64,000 nucleotides of DNA from Dicyema japonicum (Eukaryota > Dicyemida > Rhombozoa > Dicyemidae). Location of the stretch: contig RDEW01000021.1 in assembly GCA_011109175.1 (NCBI GenBank), positions 11,080-75,079 of the forward strand, written 5' to 3'. Positions 1 through 11,864 of this stretch are shown here, in pieces; within the stretch, counting starts at the first letter, position 1; every line of letters starts with the position of its first letter. Both the position numbers and the translations under genes were made by a program. The notes under the pieces were generated by a model. That model did not search any database. It saw nothing but the letters and a program-made list of their open reading frames with translations, and had not been told where the DNA came from.

Positions 1-59
1 AAATATATTTCTGATGTCCTTATCCTTATCGGACGCCAATAAATAGCATCAACGAGAAA

Positions 60-150
60 TAATTCCGCGAACGCTGCTGGTTGTTTGAACGAATTTTGCT
101 CGCAATCTTTTAGGGAATACCACGCAGTCAGACGGCTTCCCTATGACCCT
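60..150 (+). mobile_element. fragment of 'WYLDD' non-LTR element, C-terminal end
   Basis: The plus strand resembles the last ~35 codons of the nuclease-bearing non-LTR family at 24.9-27.4 kb (compare 27260-27355 and 40300-40400). The block encoding 'RERCWLFERISLAILRGN' is recognisable but broken. It is cut by the window start, so full extent is unknown. Confidence 0.5.
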
Positions 151-164
151 CGGATGATTAACTG

Positions 165-290
165 TAGAAGCCACTGAGACTCACGTGCGTCGTGACATTG
201 AAGTCCCAGCATCTTGGTGAAACGAAGCGATTTCCCGCTTATTCATCCAGTGTTCTCAACTAACGAATTGCCACATATTCTTAAAGTTTT
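165..290 (-). mobile_element. non-LTR nuclease-domain fragment
   Basis: Diverged copy of the block at 15200-15300: both contain a near-identical stretch around 'cacgtgcgtcgtg' followed by 'gaaacgaagc'. Read on the minus strand it resembles the C-terminal part of the WYLDD-type element (an 'H-D-A-R-E' then 'W-L' pattern). It lies inverted next to the preceding plus-strand fragment. Frames are broken. Confidence 0.4.
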
Positions 291-479
291 CATATATTTT
301 TTAAAATCATGATAACTTTTGGTTTCAACTAAAATTCTAACTATTGATTCCCACCAACATGTTGCTTCGCAAATATAAGTTTCTCATCAATTGACATGAT
401 CTCAAAAATATGGAAAAATTGCAAAAATGCGTATAATTCATTTTTAACATATTTTTTGGAAATCATAATTATTAAATGT

Positions 480-740
480 GAGAAAAGGCACCAGCTGTCA
501 AAAGACAGTTGACATTGCCGCGAATGATGACAATTCCGCTCCCGAGACTCCCATCGCCCTGGACGAGATTGCGCTTCCAATCCAAGACCTGCAGGCATGA
601 GCACTCAATGGAGTTACCTCTCATCATCGCCAGCCCAATGTTCCGGAGAAACATTGTCTCATTTTGGCTCGCTTTTCCGCAGCCCCACAAGCCTTCGATT
701 AGTCTGATAAACTCAGACGTGCACGGGCCAATAACGCCAG
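480..740 (-). mobile_element. possible non-LTR C-terminal fragment
   Basis: An open minus-strand stretch contains 'LRNIGLAMMRGN', like the 'FERISLAILRGN' end of the WYLDD non-LTR family. Nothing else in the piece is recognisable, so the call is tentative. A non-coding origin is possible. Confidence 0.25.
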
Positions 741-945
741 AATATCATAGATTTATTTCATTAACGATTTGCTTAAATTTGTTTTTTTCTACCAAGTCCT
801 TAATGTTTCAAATAAATATGGTAAATTTTGTCATCTGGGACTCGCACACAAGAAAAAGAAAAAAAACGGCAGGTTAAAAACATTGCCTTAGAATAATTGC
901 CTCAGATTAATTAGCCTGACTGTTCTTAATTATTATTAGCAATAT

Positions 946-985
946 ACAGTAAAACCTCTCGAATCCGCCGATTTTGGGAAGGGCA
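946..985. repeat. pogo/Tigger-like terminal repeat
   Basis: The sequence 'acagtaaaacctctcgaat' resembles inverted-repeat ends of pogo/Tigger transposons (CAGTA-n-ACCTC..). A second, similar copy begins at 5459 in the same orientation. No matching inverted end or transposase was identified, so this is probably a solo or decayed end. Confidence 0.35.
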
Positions 986-1194
986 AAAAAGTCTGCGTAA
1001 TATTTCATGTGGTGATGAACACGCTTGTTTCTACTAATCTTTGGACCTAGCTAGCTGTTTGGGAGAAAAGAGCGGGGGTTGATTTGTTAGACGTTGCTAG
1101 CTTGCTAATTAGGGAATTGATCTTGATAAATTTGATATCGAAGCTTTATTGGCCCATGAGGAACAAGCATACTCAATCGTCGGTTTTAGGAGTT

Positions 1195-3195
1195 GATTGA
1201 ACACGACGAAGGCGCATTCCTGTGACGTCCTGGACTTCAAGAGCGGTTTTTATATTAAGTTTCCTGAGACCCTATGTCATAAAGTTCTTCACATGTTGAG
1301 AAAATGTCATCAAAGGGTCAAATGTCACTCCCTGGATAGTTGGACGACTCTGTAGTGGTAAGGAGTCTCCAAAATGTTCAAATCAAGTGTATGTTTTTCT
1401 TTTCTGTCCGTGGTGAAGATTGTATATGTTGATTTGTCCCTGGATACGGAGAGACGATTCAACTTCAACCAGGCTCCCAGGTCGTCAATATGTGACTGAA
1501 GCTCTGATTTTGCTGTACCCACGTATTTGTTCCTGCTAGCGATGATTAGGTCGTCAGCATAAGTGAGAAGCATTTAATCTGGTCCTCCAGGGCAGGGTAA
1601 ATCGTTGAGGAACAAGTTGAATAATGCCGGAGAAAGGGGCGATCCTTGAGGACGCCATTAGATCGAGACGGGACCTCGATCTTGCGTGGCCTATACAGAC
1701 ACGTCCTCTTCTTCCGGAGAGAAAATTGGCTATCCATCTATTCAAATCCGTCTGAATGGTGGTGTCAAAAACCTTCTTCGTGAGTAATATTCTCGAGACA
1801 GAATCGAACGCCTTCTGGATATCCAAGGAAACCATTATTGTCCGTAGATAACGTTTCGGTACGTTGAACCCTTCTGATATAAATTGAGACAGTGAAGTCA
1901 AATGTTATAGTTGAACGCTCACATATGAAACTATGTTGAAAGTGCATTGGGCAAATGGGGTTTAATTTTCCAGAGTACGAGTTTCTCCATTAGGCGCGAT
2001 AATGCGCACGTTAATGAAATTGGACGGTAGGAAGAAGGTGAGGTTTTCGGTTTTCCTGGTTTAAGGATCGGTATTATAAGTGAGTTTTTCCATTTGCATT
2101 GGATGACGTTCATGTTAGAAGACAAATTAAAAATTGACGTAATTGAATTGATTGCAGCATTACCAAAGGAATGCGTCAGGTCCACACGTAAAAGATCTCT
2201 TCATCGATCTTATAGCCTGTGTGACCTCGGCATGCGTAAAAGATTGATCCATGAAGTTGGTTTAGGCACTAAATTCCGAAAGTGACAAGAATGGATTTTC
2301 GAGAAGTCCTTGTGACTTATGGATGCGTAGTATTTCATTAGATTGTTAGCTTGAACAGTATTCGGAGCAGAAAAAGATTCTGATTCATCTGATAAGTTTA
2401 GCTTGATTCGACGAATAGTTTTCCATAAAAGACTCGTAGATTTCATATTCCAATAGATGATAATAGGCACTTCCACGCCATCTTTCTTTTCTCTGATGAA
2501 CTTTGTAATTCTCTGATTTAAGCATTTTATATTTTCCAAATCAGAAGAGGTTTGCAGATGATTCATCTTCAGGGAGTTTTTTTGTTTGACAATTCTCCGA
2601 GTCCAGAGTAGGCTTGTGGGATTTGTAAACTGCACGTGGTACAAACAACTTTTAAGCTTGAAGGATATATGGTTTAGATGGTCCACTGCTTTGTCGATGG
2701 AGCAAAATGAAGTGGATCACAATAGTTCCGCGGTCTTGTCGTGTAGAATAAAATCATCCAGTTGCGAGCTCACAACGTGAAAGGATAAAACGTTTTTAAA
2801 AATGGTGAGTAAGCCGCAACCACGTACAATGCGATCTTTTCTGATAGAGATGTATCCAGGAAATATTGGGGTTGTACTCTTTGTAGAAAGTTTTGACTCC
2901 TGGATAAGGCAGATGTCAATCTTGTGCTTGGTTAATAAACATCGTAACTCCAGAATCTTTGTTTTTATTCCGCTAGCATTGAGTTGCATAATAACAAGGG
3001 GTTTTGGTCCAGCCTTTTGTTCAATATTTCCAGAAAAAAATGGAATTCATGGGAACAAACAACATCCCTAGTTTACAGTTGAGGTGTACCATCCAGCATA
3101 AGGAGTCTGGATGGGAAAGAGCAAATGGTCTTTTTGGTGTATTATTACACTGAGCGCCACCACAAAGGTGAACCACATGACGCTTCGAGAATAAT
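1195..3195 (-). mobile_element. jockey/CR1-like non-LTR retrotransposon (copy A), decayed
   Basis: Reading the minus strand from 3195 downwards: an apurinic endonuclease start (2717-2989, with 'CLIQESKL' carrying the catalytic Glu), a middle region (2210-2686), the RT fingers (1931-2185), RT motif A 'SLDIQKAFDSV' (about 1800-1850) and motif C 'TYADDLIIAS' (about 1540-1570). Several frame changes and stops separate these pieces, so it is non-functional. The 5' end (3100-3195) matches that of copy B (48800-48895), sharing the 'gcaaatgg..' and 'ggtgaaccacatgacgc' blocks, so the 5' end may be complete. The 3' end decays around 1195. Confidence 0.8.
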
Positions 3196-3364
3196 TTTTT
3201 TTAAACTGACTATATTATTTAAAAAATTTTACAGTAGAATATTATTTATTAACTATGGAGGAGAGCGGCTGCTGACATCACGGAGTAAGCTTAAGCATCT
3301 CCGCTTAGAGAAACAGCAAGCAGCATACAGAGCCCCGGTATTTCTCAACACAGGAACATAGAAA

Positions 3365-3553
3365 ATGTCTCTTATCGACGTTATTCAGGCCTCTGCATTG
3401 AAAGTAAGGATTTGTAGGTCATTGGATTGTTCTAAATGCTTTAGACATAAAAGCAAAATAGAGGTACGTCACCACTCAAACAATAAGTTTTCTGAGTTTA
3501 TCTCCAAAATTGAGAAAGTTTCTTCTTATACTTTGGGAAGGATTCTAGAATAA
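3365..3553 (+). CDS. hypothetical short ORF upstream of hAT insertion
   Basis: A 62-codon open frame begins with ATG. It contains one possible in-phase micro-intron (3464-3487, 24 nt, gtacg..aataag). Its end lies about 30 bp left of the hAT target duplication. Another possible donor (near 3517) with an acceptor near 3556 would move the C-terminus towards the duplication site, so the transposon may interrupt the 3' end of a host gene. No family is recognised. It could equally be chance coding. Confidence 0.25.
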   Translation: MSLIDVIQASALKVRICRSLDCSKCFRHKSKIEVRHHSNNKFSEFISKIEKVSSYTLGRILE

Positions 3554-3584
3554 TTAGACTTTGACCCAAATGGATGGTCTAGAT

Positions 3585-4684
3585 CAGGGGTTCTCAACCT
3601 TTTTTTACTCGTCGACCCCATGACTTTTTTTCGACCCCCCCTAATATTAATTGACCCCTTAAAACTTTTTTATTTAGAACAGACAATTCTAAGTAAAATT
3701 AGTTAACTATCTAAAATGAATTCATTGTTAATAATCAAATCAAACAAAAAAGTATATATTCGATGTTAAGTTGGTATCTTTGCATAAATCTATAATAAAA
3801 AAGAATTAAATATGAATGGGATCCCTGTTACTGAAGTTTTTTGACCAAAGATTCGATATCTGGCACTACATGTGTTATTTTTAAACGAATATCTCTTCTA
3901 ATAGACATATCCAATCTGTTTCGTTCTTTATTTACAATTCGATGTAGAATGCTAAATCCGCATTCAACACAGTATGATAGAGTAGCAATTGTGCTATTTC
4001 TGTCCACAATTTGACAACTCTTTTACTTTCATATTTTGCCAAAAAAAATAACAGGTGATTGTGAATCATTATAATATAGTTTTAAATCAGGATTGAATTT
4101 TTAACATAATTAATTCCTCTTGGGAACTCTCATTTTTTGAATAATCATTGCAATTTTATAGGATGTCCTCCTACATATAATTTAAAATAACAACAACTAT
4201 TGTTTCTTTCATTACTATATGTAAAATAGTGTCAATCGTTTTTTGTTTACGAAAAAATCTTTTAATTCTTCAAAATACTCTAATGGTTAATCTTTTTTAT
4301 CAGAATGGATTCTCCTTAGATGATCCAACAATTTGGACAGTTTCATTGCATCATTTGATAATGACCTATAACACAGTAAGCAATATGGTCAATTATCAAA
4401 AGAATTTTTTATAAATCCAAATGCCAAATATTCATTTTATATTGACAATTTTTAATGTAGAAGGACGACTAATACACGAACAAAAACAAGCATGGTAATT
4501 TTAAAAATTTTAAAGAACAAAGGTTTACCACTTTAAAAATAAACTAACTTAATTAAAATTAAAAAAATTAAATGTATTAAATTTATTTTCGACCCCCAAA
4601 TGTTTCATTTTTGACCCCTTACGATCGATCTGGATTGATTTTAGACCCCTGGGGGTCGAATCGACCCCAGGTTGAGAACCGCTG
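3585..4684 (-). mobile_element. hAT DNA transposon with TIRs and 8-bp target duplication
   Basis: The left end CAGGGGTTCTCAACCT (3585-3600) and the inverted right end (4669-4684) match at 15 of 16 bases, the classic hAT 'CAGnGGTTCTCAACC' terminus. They are flanked by a perfect 8-bp duplication GTCTAGAT (3577-3584 and 4685-4692), diagnostic of hAT transposition. Sub-terminal 'cgacccc' motifs repeat inside both ends. The 1.1 kb length is too short for a full transposase, and only a C-terminal remnant (next entry) remains. The perfect duplication suggests a fairly recent insertion. Confidence 0.93.
3805..3995 (-). pseudogene. hAT transposase C-terminal remnant
   Basis: Minus-strand translation gives 'LSYCVECGFSILHRIVNKER' followed by 'NRLDMS..' and '..VVPDIESLVKKLQ', then a stop, then 'QGSHS'. 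This matches the dimerisation (hATC) end of SCAND3/ZBED-like hAT transposases, with 'ECGFS' and 'K-E/Q-R-N-R-L'. The N-terminal DDE core is absent. Its orientation fits the left TIR being the transposase 3' side. Confidence 0.8.
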
Positions 4685-4692
4685 GTCTAGAT

Positions 4693-5458
4693 TTTTGACC
4701 ATTTTAAGGAAATATTGCTGGTGTTTCTACAAATGAACAATTATTGGTGTTTCGTTTAATGTTTTCCATTATAATAAGATTCTCTTTTTGGTAAATAAAA
4801 ACCAAATCGGCGTATTTGGGTCATTATTGTGTTACAGTCATTAGCTAAATAAATCTTTATTAGAACCTTTTCTATAAAATAATAAAATAATCATCATCGT
4901 GATATTGCAACTTGATTGAATAAATTGTAACAGATAAATAATTCGTAAAAACTAATATGAGTATAACCGCATCGGTAGTATTCCCATATTAGTTTGTGGT
5001 ATCTTTGTGATATTTGTGTAATGTTTACCACCTTAATTATAAAAAAAACGTACCATAAACAATTTCTGTTATTAAGTCAATAGTATAAAACTCATTGTAA
5101 AGTGTGGAATTAGTTCAAAATTATATTATCAAAAGATAACCTAAACTCTCCATTAGTTTTCCAGTCATCTATATTTTGATCGTTTTTTAACATCCATAAA
5201 CTATTTTCCTTTAGTTAAAAAAATATATATTATAAATGGATTCTTATAAATCATATATGAATCAATAATAAATATTCTCATAGCATATTATTTGACGATT
5301 TGCTTAACAGAATAAATATGATAAAATTAATAGTTCTGTTCATTTAATCTAAATTTTATTAGGTCAAATTTTATTATATTTTAATTTTTGACATTATTTT
5401 ATTTAATTATTATAAATATCTATAATAATAGATATTTTATTACGATTTTAAAATAAAT
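4693..5458. other. AT-rich stretch, nothing recognised
   Basis: Low-complexity AT-rich DNA with no credible coding, RNA or repeat signature. Confidence 0.5.
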
Positions 5459-5495
5459 ACAGTAAAGTCTTTCGAATCCGACTATTTTGGAAAAC
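5459..5495. repeat. second pogo-like terminal repeat
   Basis: 'acagtaaagtctttcgaat' resembles the block at 946-985 (acagtaaaacctctcgaat), including the following 'ccg.c.attttgg'. Same orientation. It directly precedes the non-LTR fragment at 5530. Confidence 0.35.
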
Positions 5496-5529
5496 AACTA
5501 AGTAAGTTGATACATTTTCTACTTCTACA

Positions 5530-6545
5530 GAAACAGAGTCCATCCGGAATCAGCATAGAGGTATCGTGAACTAGCTGGATAAAGGGTGTGGCGGATACCT
5601 ACCAGCAAGTCACAGTGGGTTCCGAGAAGTGAGGTCTCCGGCAAACATTGTATGGAGCCAGTTTCAAAACAAACGATTGGGAAACCCCAGGGTGATTCCC
5701 TCTCCCCTTTACTATTCACCATATACCTGAATCTGCACTCCGCGATGTCCGTAAATGCTATATAGGAGACATAGTAGAGACATCTTATGCGGATGATCTG
5801 GATTTCGTATCACGGGATGTGACCTCACTCCAATACCTACTAGAAATTGCACCTGCTGAGTTTGAGAAATAGTTCCTCAGCGTATATGTAAACTAAACTG
5901 AAATTACTGAAATCAAAAGAGAAGACGATATTACTCATGAAAGATGGATACGTATTAATAAGCTCGACTCTATACTAGGAGAACCTGAAGATGTACTAAG
6001 GAGAAATACACTGGCATATGCAGCAATGGCTAAACTGAAGAAATGATGGCAAAGGGTCAAAGGACTTTGAATTGACATCAGATTCAGACTTTACAACGCG
6101 TTTGTAAAACCGATCCTACTGTACAACGTTGGGACCTGGAGAAGTTCCTTCAACGAACTATTGAAACTGAATTCGTTCCATAGAAGGCAACTAAAAAGCT
6201 TACTCGGAATGGAGTGGCCACGTAGAATATCAACCATTGGTATTTACAACAAATGTATGTGTTCGTACATCAGCAAGGATGTGATAGATGCCCTGTGGAG
6301 GCCATTTGGGCATGTACTAAGAATGAACCCGGACGCACCCGATAACAAAGTGATGGAAGATTACTTTGACAGTTGCGAAAAACCCTTCCACAGATAACCT
6401 AGATCGACACTTCCGAATGCCTTTAACAAAAAATTAAATCGTGTGAGAAAAAATCTAAAGACGGTGGACGACCTGGACGAATTGAGATCACTCGCATTCG
6501 ACAGAGGAAGATGGAAAAGACTAACTATAAATGTTGTTTCTTTGA
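5530..6545 (+). mobile_element. CR1-like non-LTR fragment, RT to C-terminus
   Basis: Plus-strand remnants show RT motif B 'QGDSLSPLLFT' (5690-5725), a broken motif C region (5775-5810), 'LGEPEDVLRRN' (about 5980) and a C-terminal frame at 6161-6397 with 'FHRRQLKSLLGMEWP' and 'WRPFGHVLRMN'. The same C-terminal signature occurs at 27901-28302, 31084-31353 and 37740-39540, so these four form one family. Many stops and shifts; not functional. The 5' half is missing here. Confidence 0.75.
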
Positions 6546-6984
6546 GTGTTGCACATGCGGGGCTATAATCATTATGGCTTTCGTGAAAGTGCCTTTCACA
6601 TCTGCTGAACCAACCGGCTGGCTTGAAACTAACCAAGAAACAGTGTTTTTGAGTAAATTTGGCCTTCTTCTCATACCTTTCCTGTAGAGCCCGCTCGATC
6701 TACATCTTCCTTCACTTTCAACTTCCATGCCTCCATTACAATGTCTTCGTTCATTTTGAGGACTGCCTAAATGTCCCTCTCCATTTGATTTTCGCACTAA
6801 TCTCATAATCGAACAAGACCTTCATCAAACTATAGACATTAGCCGCTCTTTCCGCTTGGAGACTTGCTCGAGTGGGAAGCTCAGTTGTTCATTTCTTTTT
6901 CAATACTAAGAACAAAGTTGACAGACCACCTCAATCGTTATGTAGTTTCAGTTGCTTGCTTACAAGATACCTTTCGTCATTTTA

Positions 6985-7140
6985 TTTTTTTCAATGTTAC
7001 ACAGAACTAAATCAACCTGGCGAGACATGTGACTATTTGGTGGGACCATGGAAAATCAGAGTGAGGAGACAGTTTCCATCTACAATCAAATAGATTACAT
7101 AATCACTGCGCCGTAATCTTAAATGTACATTAATGGACAG
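6985..7140 (+). mobile_element. non-LTR endonuclease fragment
   Basis: The plus strand carries '..NKSTWRD' and 'VSIYNQIDYII', matching the endonuclease segment of the element at 27.9-30.7 kb ('RHKTTWTG', 'VRIYNQIDYVM'). It is a short, frame-broken internal piece lying downstream of a 3' fragment of the same family. Confidence 0.6.
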
Positions 7141-7144
7141 AGAA

Positions 7145-7700
7145 ACACGTTATGTTATTGTTAATGTTTTTGTAATTATGTATTGTTAATGTTTTTGTCC
7201 TCAATTAGGAATTTCGACTTTGAACATCGAATGTCAGTATATTTTAAAAGTTTATTGAAAACTACACTAACAAATGTATTTCGCAAATAATAATGGTAGA
7301 CAATCAAATATTCAATTAAAACTATTTCTTACAAGTCTTATGATGAAATGCTAATTACAATAAAACAAATAACTTGATCTACTAATTTTTTATTGAATTC
7401 TCAGACAAATTTTACAACATCTCAATAAAAATAGAATTAAATTCTAGTATTTAATAGTTAACACTCAAAGATAATAAAACCTACACAAATACAACAAATC
7501 TTCCAAATATTAAACATGGAGATTACTAAAAATGCGGATATATGTCCGTAAGTTTTGAGAATGGTAATACTATCATATTATATTCTTTGGTGTTAAAATA
7601 CTACACTAAACTATCACATCCATATTTTATTGGAAAAGGTTTGACATAATTTAATTTAGCACATGACTGTGATCCATCTAACGATCCAAATGTTCAATAT
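7145..7700. other. AT-rich stretch, nothing recognised
   Basis: AT-rich, with a short direct repeat of 'tattgttaatgtttttg' near 7155-7195. No coding signal found. Confidence 0.5.
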
Positions 7701-7714
7701 TGGTATTTTATTGC

Positions 7715-7865
7715 GGAAAATTGACTGGCTGCCAAAATTGCCTCCAGACATTCTATTCCACTCGTCACAAAATTCTTGAACCCTTCTCAAGTAGGTGTCG
7801 GTATTCGCTTGGGAAGCGAGATGTGAGGACACTCATAAACCACAGTATAAAAGATTTCCGGGTGC
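7715..7865 (+). mobile_element. WYLDD non-LTR internal fragment
   Basis: About 150 bp closely match 25515-25675 of the larger WYLDD copy ('gactggctgc..aaaattgcctc..', 'attctattccactc', 'ttcttgaacc'). The match stops abruptly at about 7865, where sequence of another element begins. This looks like a 3'-interrupted relic fused to the next element. Confidence 0.7.
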
Positions 7866-8273
7866 ATGGTCATATCGCCGCGCATTTCAAGGAGAAGAAG
7901 TGTCTCAAGTGCGGAGGGGAACACTACCTTGTGTGTGAATTTTCTCCAGATGTGAAGACAAATTGTATTAATTGGAGGACCAGGGCTTAATACCCGATAC
8001 AGAGGATGTCCTGCTGGGCCGGTGGAGCGGAGTGCTACACGGGAACTTAAGCAGAGCAAGGCAGAAGTTTCCGAGACTTTATCTCGTGAGTTAAATAAAA
8101 TAATCGTACATCTGGACAAGCTATGTACACTGCTGAAAATGGATTTACGTAATTTGGTGGACCTGGCTGTGGAAAGCGAAAACTATGAAAAATTATTTAA
8201 AAATATTGCTGGCAAGCAATCCTCCGAGTTCTTGCAAGAATTCAGCCGTCATTGGACCAACGGCTCCCGATGA
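7866..8273 (+). mobile_element. non-LTR ORF1 (zinc-knuckle) remnant
   Basis: After the junction, the frame contains a CCHC zinc knuckle 'CLKCGGEHYLVC' (about 7902-7938), typical of gag-like ORF1 proteins of jockey/I-type elements. A shifted frame (8022-8273) continues with charged, coiled-coil-prone sequence. Probably ORF1 of the element whose ORF2 begins about 8500. Confidence 0.6.
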
Positions 8274-8508
8274 TTCGGTCGCAACAGGAGTAAATCGGTA
8301 GCGATCCCCGAGGCAAGAATATTTCTTGATTTTTAGGTTTTCCGCGGTCGAAGCAGCTGCTCCAGGTGTCTGAGGATTGCTTGCCAGAAAGAAAAGGGAT
8401 CAACGAGAAGGGTTATGGCTAAGACAAAAGATCGGAATAGCCATACTCCTAGGGAACTCAACTGTACGCAATCCACGCAGCAGGCTTCCTCAACTGACAT
8501 TTGTTTAA

Positions 8509-11065
8509 TTGTTAAAAAAAATTTTGTTAATAAAAAAAAATAGTGCTGGTGAATGCCAGCTCCTTGGTGAAAGGCATGATGAACTAGCGCTACTTGCGAA
8601 GAATGTCAAGGTTGATGTCTTGGTAGTCAACGAGACGAAAATTAAACACGGAAGATATCATAGTATGGAGGAATATGACTCGGTGGACATCTCGTTAAAG
8701 GATAAAACAGTGGTTGGGACTTCGATCTTTTTCCATAAAGAATTGCAAACGCGAAACGATTCTATTTTATTAGCTGCCGATCGGAATTCGTGTTCGTCGA
8801 TGTATAATGTGGAGCGACATGGATAAGAGTGGGAGGATTATTCTCTAAGGACTTGGCCCGATCTTCTGCGAAAATTGTTGATTTTTTCGAAGGAGCCCCG
8901 ATGTCGATCTTTGTAGGAGACCTGAATGCTAATATTACGAGTTACAGATGTTGCAAATCAACGGGATGGGAGACTCCTAGCAGATCTGGAGCGAAGTTTG
9001 AGATGAAGTCTTGACGTCTGACAAACCTAACCATTTCTCACATTATGGCGGTGATATGCTGGGATTGGTCCTAGTGTCTTTACAATTTCTAGATCATGTG
9101 GACAGACAAGAATACTTTGGGATATAGGGAGCGATCATATCCCACAGGAGGTGATTATAAACCTGGAGCCGAATATTGTTGAAGATATTTTCATAAATAA
9201 TGATACCTCGTCGATAGACTGGGGACATTATCGTTGTTATTTGTCGAAGACTTTACAAATGAGGACTAATTCTTTTTCTATACCTGAGGAGCTGGACGTG
9301 TTTAACTGGGAACTATCTAATATTATGCTGGTGTATCTGCGATTGTACGGAAAGAAGGTCTATTCAAGAGTGTTTCTAACAACAAACAATCTTGCCCACC
9401 TATGATACGGAATCTTATTCGCGAGAGGAATAATCTGAAGGCTAAGCTTAAACGATGTGTGGATTTGTAGGACAGGACAACTCGAAAAGCAAAATTTATG
9501 TGATTCAAAAATTTTTGGAAAGAGCATGGAAAGTTGCGCAGGATAAATTGAAAAATGCAGTCTCAAAAGTTAACTGGAAAAACCCATGTTTCTGGAAAAT
9601 GTACAGAAGGCTTACTAATGGAAATTTAAAGGCGAAGAGTATTGTGCTGGCCGATCATGAGAGAAAAACAATTTCTTTGGAAAGACTACCTTCGGTGTTC
9701 AGGAATCAACTCGAAGATATACAAGAAGTTGATACTCTTAGTATTATACTTGAGAAGTTTTCAGAGGAAATATCTAATTCTATGGATTACTCTATGGACG
9801 AGCTGAAAATTCTGTAAGAAGACATTACTCTGGCAGAAGTCAGAACTGCTATACGCGAGTGCAAGAACCAGGCTCCTGGATTCGACAACATTCCATGATT
9901 ATGTTATAAAAAAGGGTCCGATGAACTACTATTTGTTCTAAAAAAATGTATAACTCGAGTTTTAAGCTCGGACATGTTTTTCCGTTATGGAAGCGTTCTA
10001 TTATGAAGATGATCCTCAAACCTGGAAAGTGGATGAAAAATTCTCTTAGTTATAGACCAATAAGCATATAAGTTATACATCAAAGATTATGGAACGAATT
10101 GTATTCAAGAGATTGAATCGGCATATGGAAGAGAGTATCTTTCTACGACCTTACCAATTGGGTTTTTCGTCCGGGAAGATCGTGCGGAAATTGTATATTC
10201 TCGCTAAATTACGAAATTACAAATGCATTTAAGAAGAAAAGTCAGTTAAGCCTTGATTGCCTTGACATCTCGAAGGCGTTCGACAGTGTATGGAAGCCTT
10301 ATTTTGTCAACTTGTACGATCAAAGATATCCAAACAAATTCCTATGATTGAAAGACTATTTGACTGGAAGGATATTTTATGTGGTAGTCGGTGGAAGATT
10401 TTCTGATGGTATATCGTTTAAAAGGGGAGTACCGCAGGGATCTATTTAAGCCCCCCTGTTATTCAACGTATTTATGGAAGATTTTACGTCACCGCTAGAC
10501 GTCAGGACATGCTGATAATATACGCTGATGACATTTTAATCTTGGATTCGTCTTTGAAGGCATACCTTTCAGAGGAGCTTTTGTCAACAAAGTCCAGGAT
10601 TGGTATGATCGGAGAGCCCTGAGATTCACCACGGAAAAATCCAGTTATTTACGGAAAAGCAGGCTGAGTAGGCATCACTAAGAGCCTTACACTCTTTACA
10701 TACCGAGAGTTTCGTCGCTGAAATACCTTGGAATTGTAGTTGATGGAAAAGAATCATATCTGAAGGACATTGAAGAGCCGAGAAAGAAGACTGTGCGAGC
10801 ATGTTCTGCACTAGAAGCCTAAAGTTGGATGGTGATACCTTGCTTTTTGTTTTTTGTAATGTGATTCTTCCAAGACTTAGCTATGGAAGCAAGGGATGGT
10901 TTTACAGCCCGTCGAGGGAGAGGATCCTCTCTAGACTTGAGAAAACAAGGTGAGCGGCGATCAAACTATCACTTGGAAAAAATTATACGAAGGACTGACT
11001 GAGGAAAAGAACAAACTTGTCAGGCCAATCATGTTGAAATCAGGATGTGTAACTTCAAGACCAGC
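8509..11065 (+). mobile_element. jockey-like non-LTR ORF2 (copy F), decayed
   Basis: Plus-strand endonuclease remnants ('VVNETKIKHG' about 8620, 'FVGDLNANI' about 8910) are followed by a middle domain (9455-9817). Then come '..IRECKNQAPGFDNIP' (9855-9897), RT motif A '..ISKAFDSVWK' (10265-10295), motif B 'RGVPQGSI' (10420-10445), motif C 'IIYADDILI' (10515-10545) and 'SSLKYLGIVVDG' (10705-10745). Dozens of stops and shifts. Belongs to the family also seen at 13.6-14.8 kb and 42.2-43.2 kb. Confidence 0.8.
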
Positions 11066-11079
11066 ATAAGAGTTATTAG

Positions 11080-11640
11080 CAGGGCGGAAATAATTGGACA
11101 TTTTTTAGGACATTTTAAAAACAAAATAGTACAATTAGGACATTTTAAGACAAAAATAAGACAATTATATTATTTTTTAAATTATTTTGTATTTTTGACG
11201 TTCAACTATAAACAAAATATAACAAACACTTTATCTTGGCTTTAAATTATTCTAAAAAATAACTAATCTAAGAATTATTTTAGGACAATTTATATGGAAA
11301 TTAACAAAAATTATAATCTTACTTTCATCGATTATTAAATAGAATTGTTTGTTTAAAAATGTTTTATGTAGTTCAATAATATAAATTGAAGGAACATGAT
11401 AATTTAGCAGGTTTTTTATATAACAATTTCCAAATTGCGACAAATCGGGGAGAGTGGAGGAAACTTGTTCATGAGATCTCCAAGGGTCGGATAACATAAC
11501 ATAATTTGTGAACTGGAATATCGGCATTTTAAAATGCTTTAGCCAAAAAAGATATCCAGTTTTCTTAGTTTTCTCAAGAAAAAGTTGAGTGGTTTCTTGT
11601 AGCATTCAGTCTGATGTCTTTTCCATTAAGATATAGATCG
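11080..11640 (-). mobile_element. probable hAT-like transposon remnant
   Basis: The left part has repeated 'ggacatttt' motifs (11096-11145) of the kind seen at some hAT ends. The minus-strand frame 11252-11605 (117 aa) includes '..SIYIIELHKTFLNKQFYLI' then 'IDES', like the first catalytic Asp region of CGGBP1-type hAT transposases. No second terminus or target duplication was found. Moderate-to-low certainty. Confidence 0.4.
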
Positions 11641-11864
11641 GTGTAGTTTTATTGGATGATTTTACTATCTTAGAGCATTTTGGTAGTATAAATCTCCTTT
11701 ATGTGTTTTTGTAAATATGTATGAGAGAAAATTGCTTTTGAAATTCATTTCTTGTTTTACCTCTGAGTTCTAATAGTTTTTATATTTGAGAAAATGCAAA
11801 CCTGCCATTAAAAGAAAACTGTTAGTACACAAAAAACAATTTATAACGTATTTATTTAACACCC

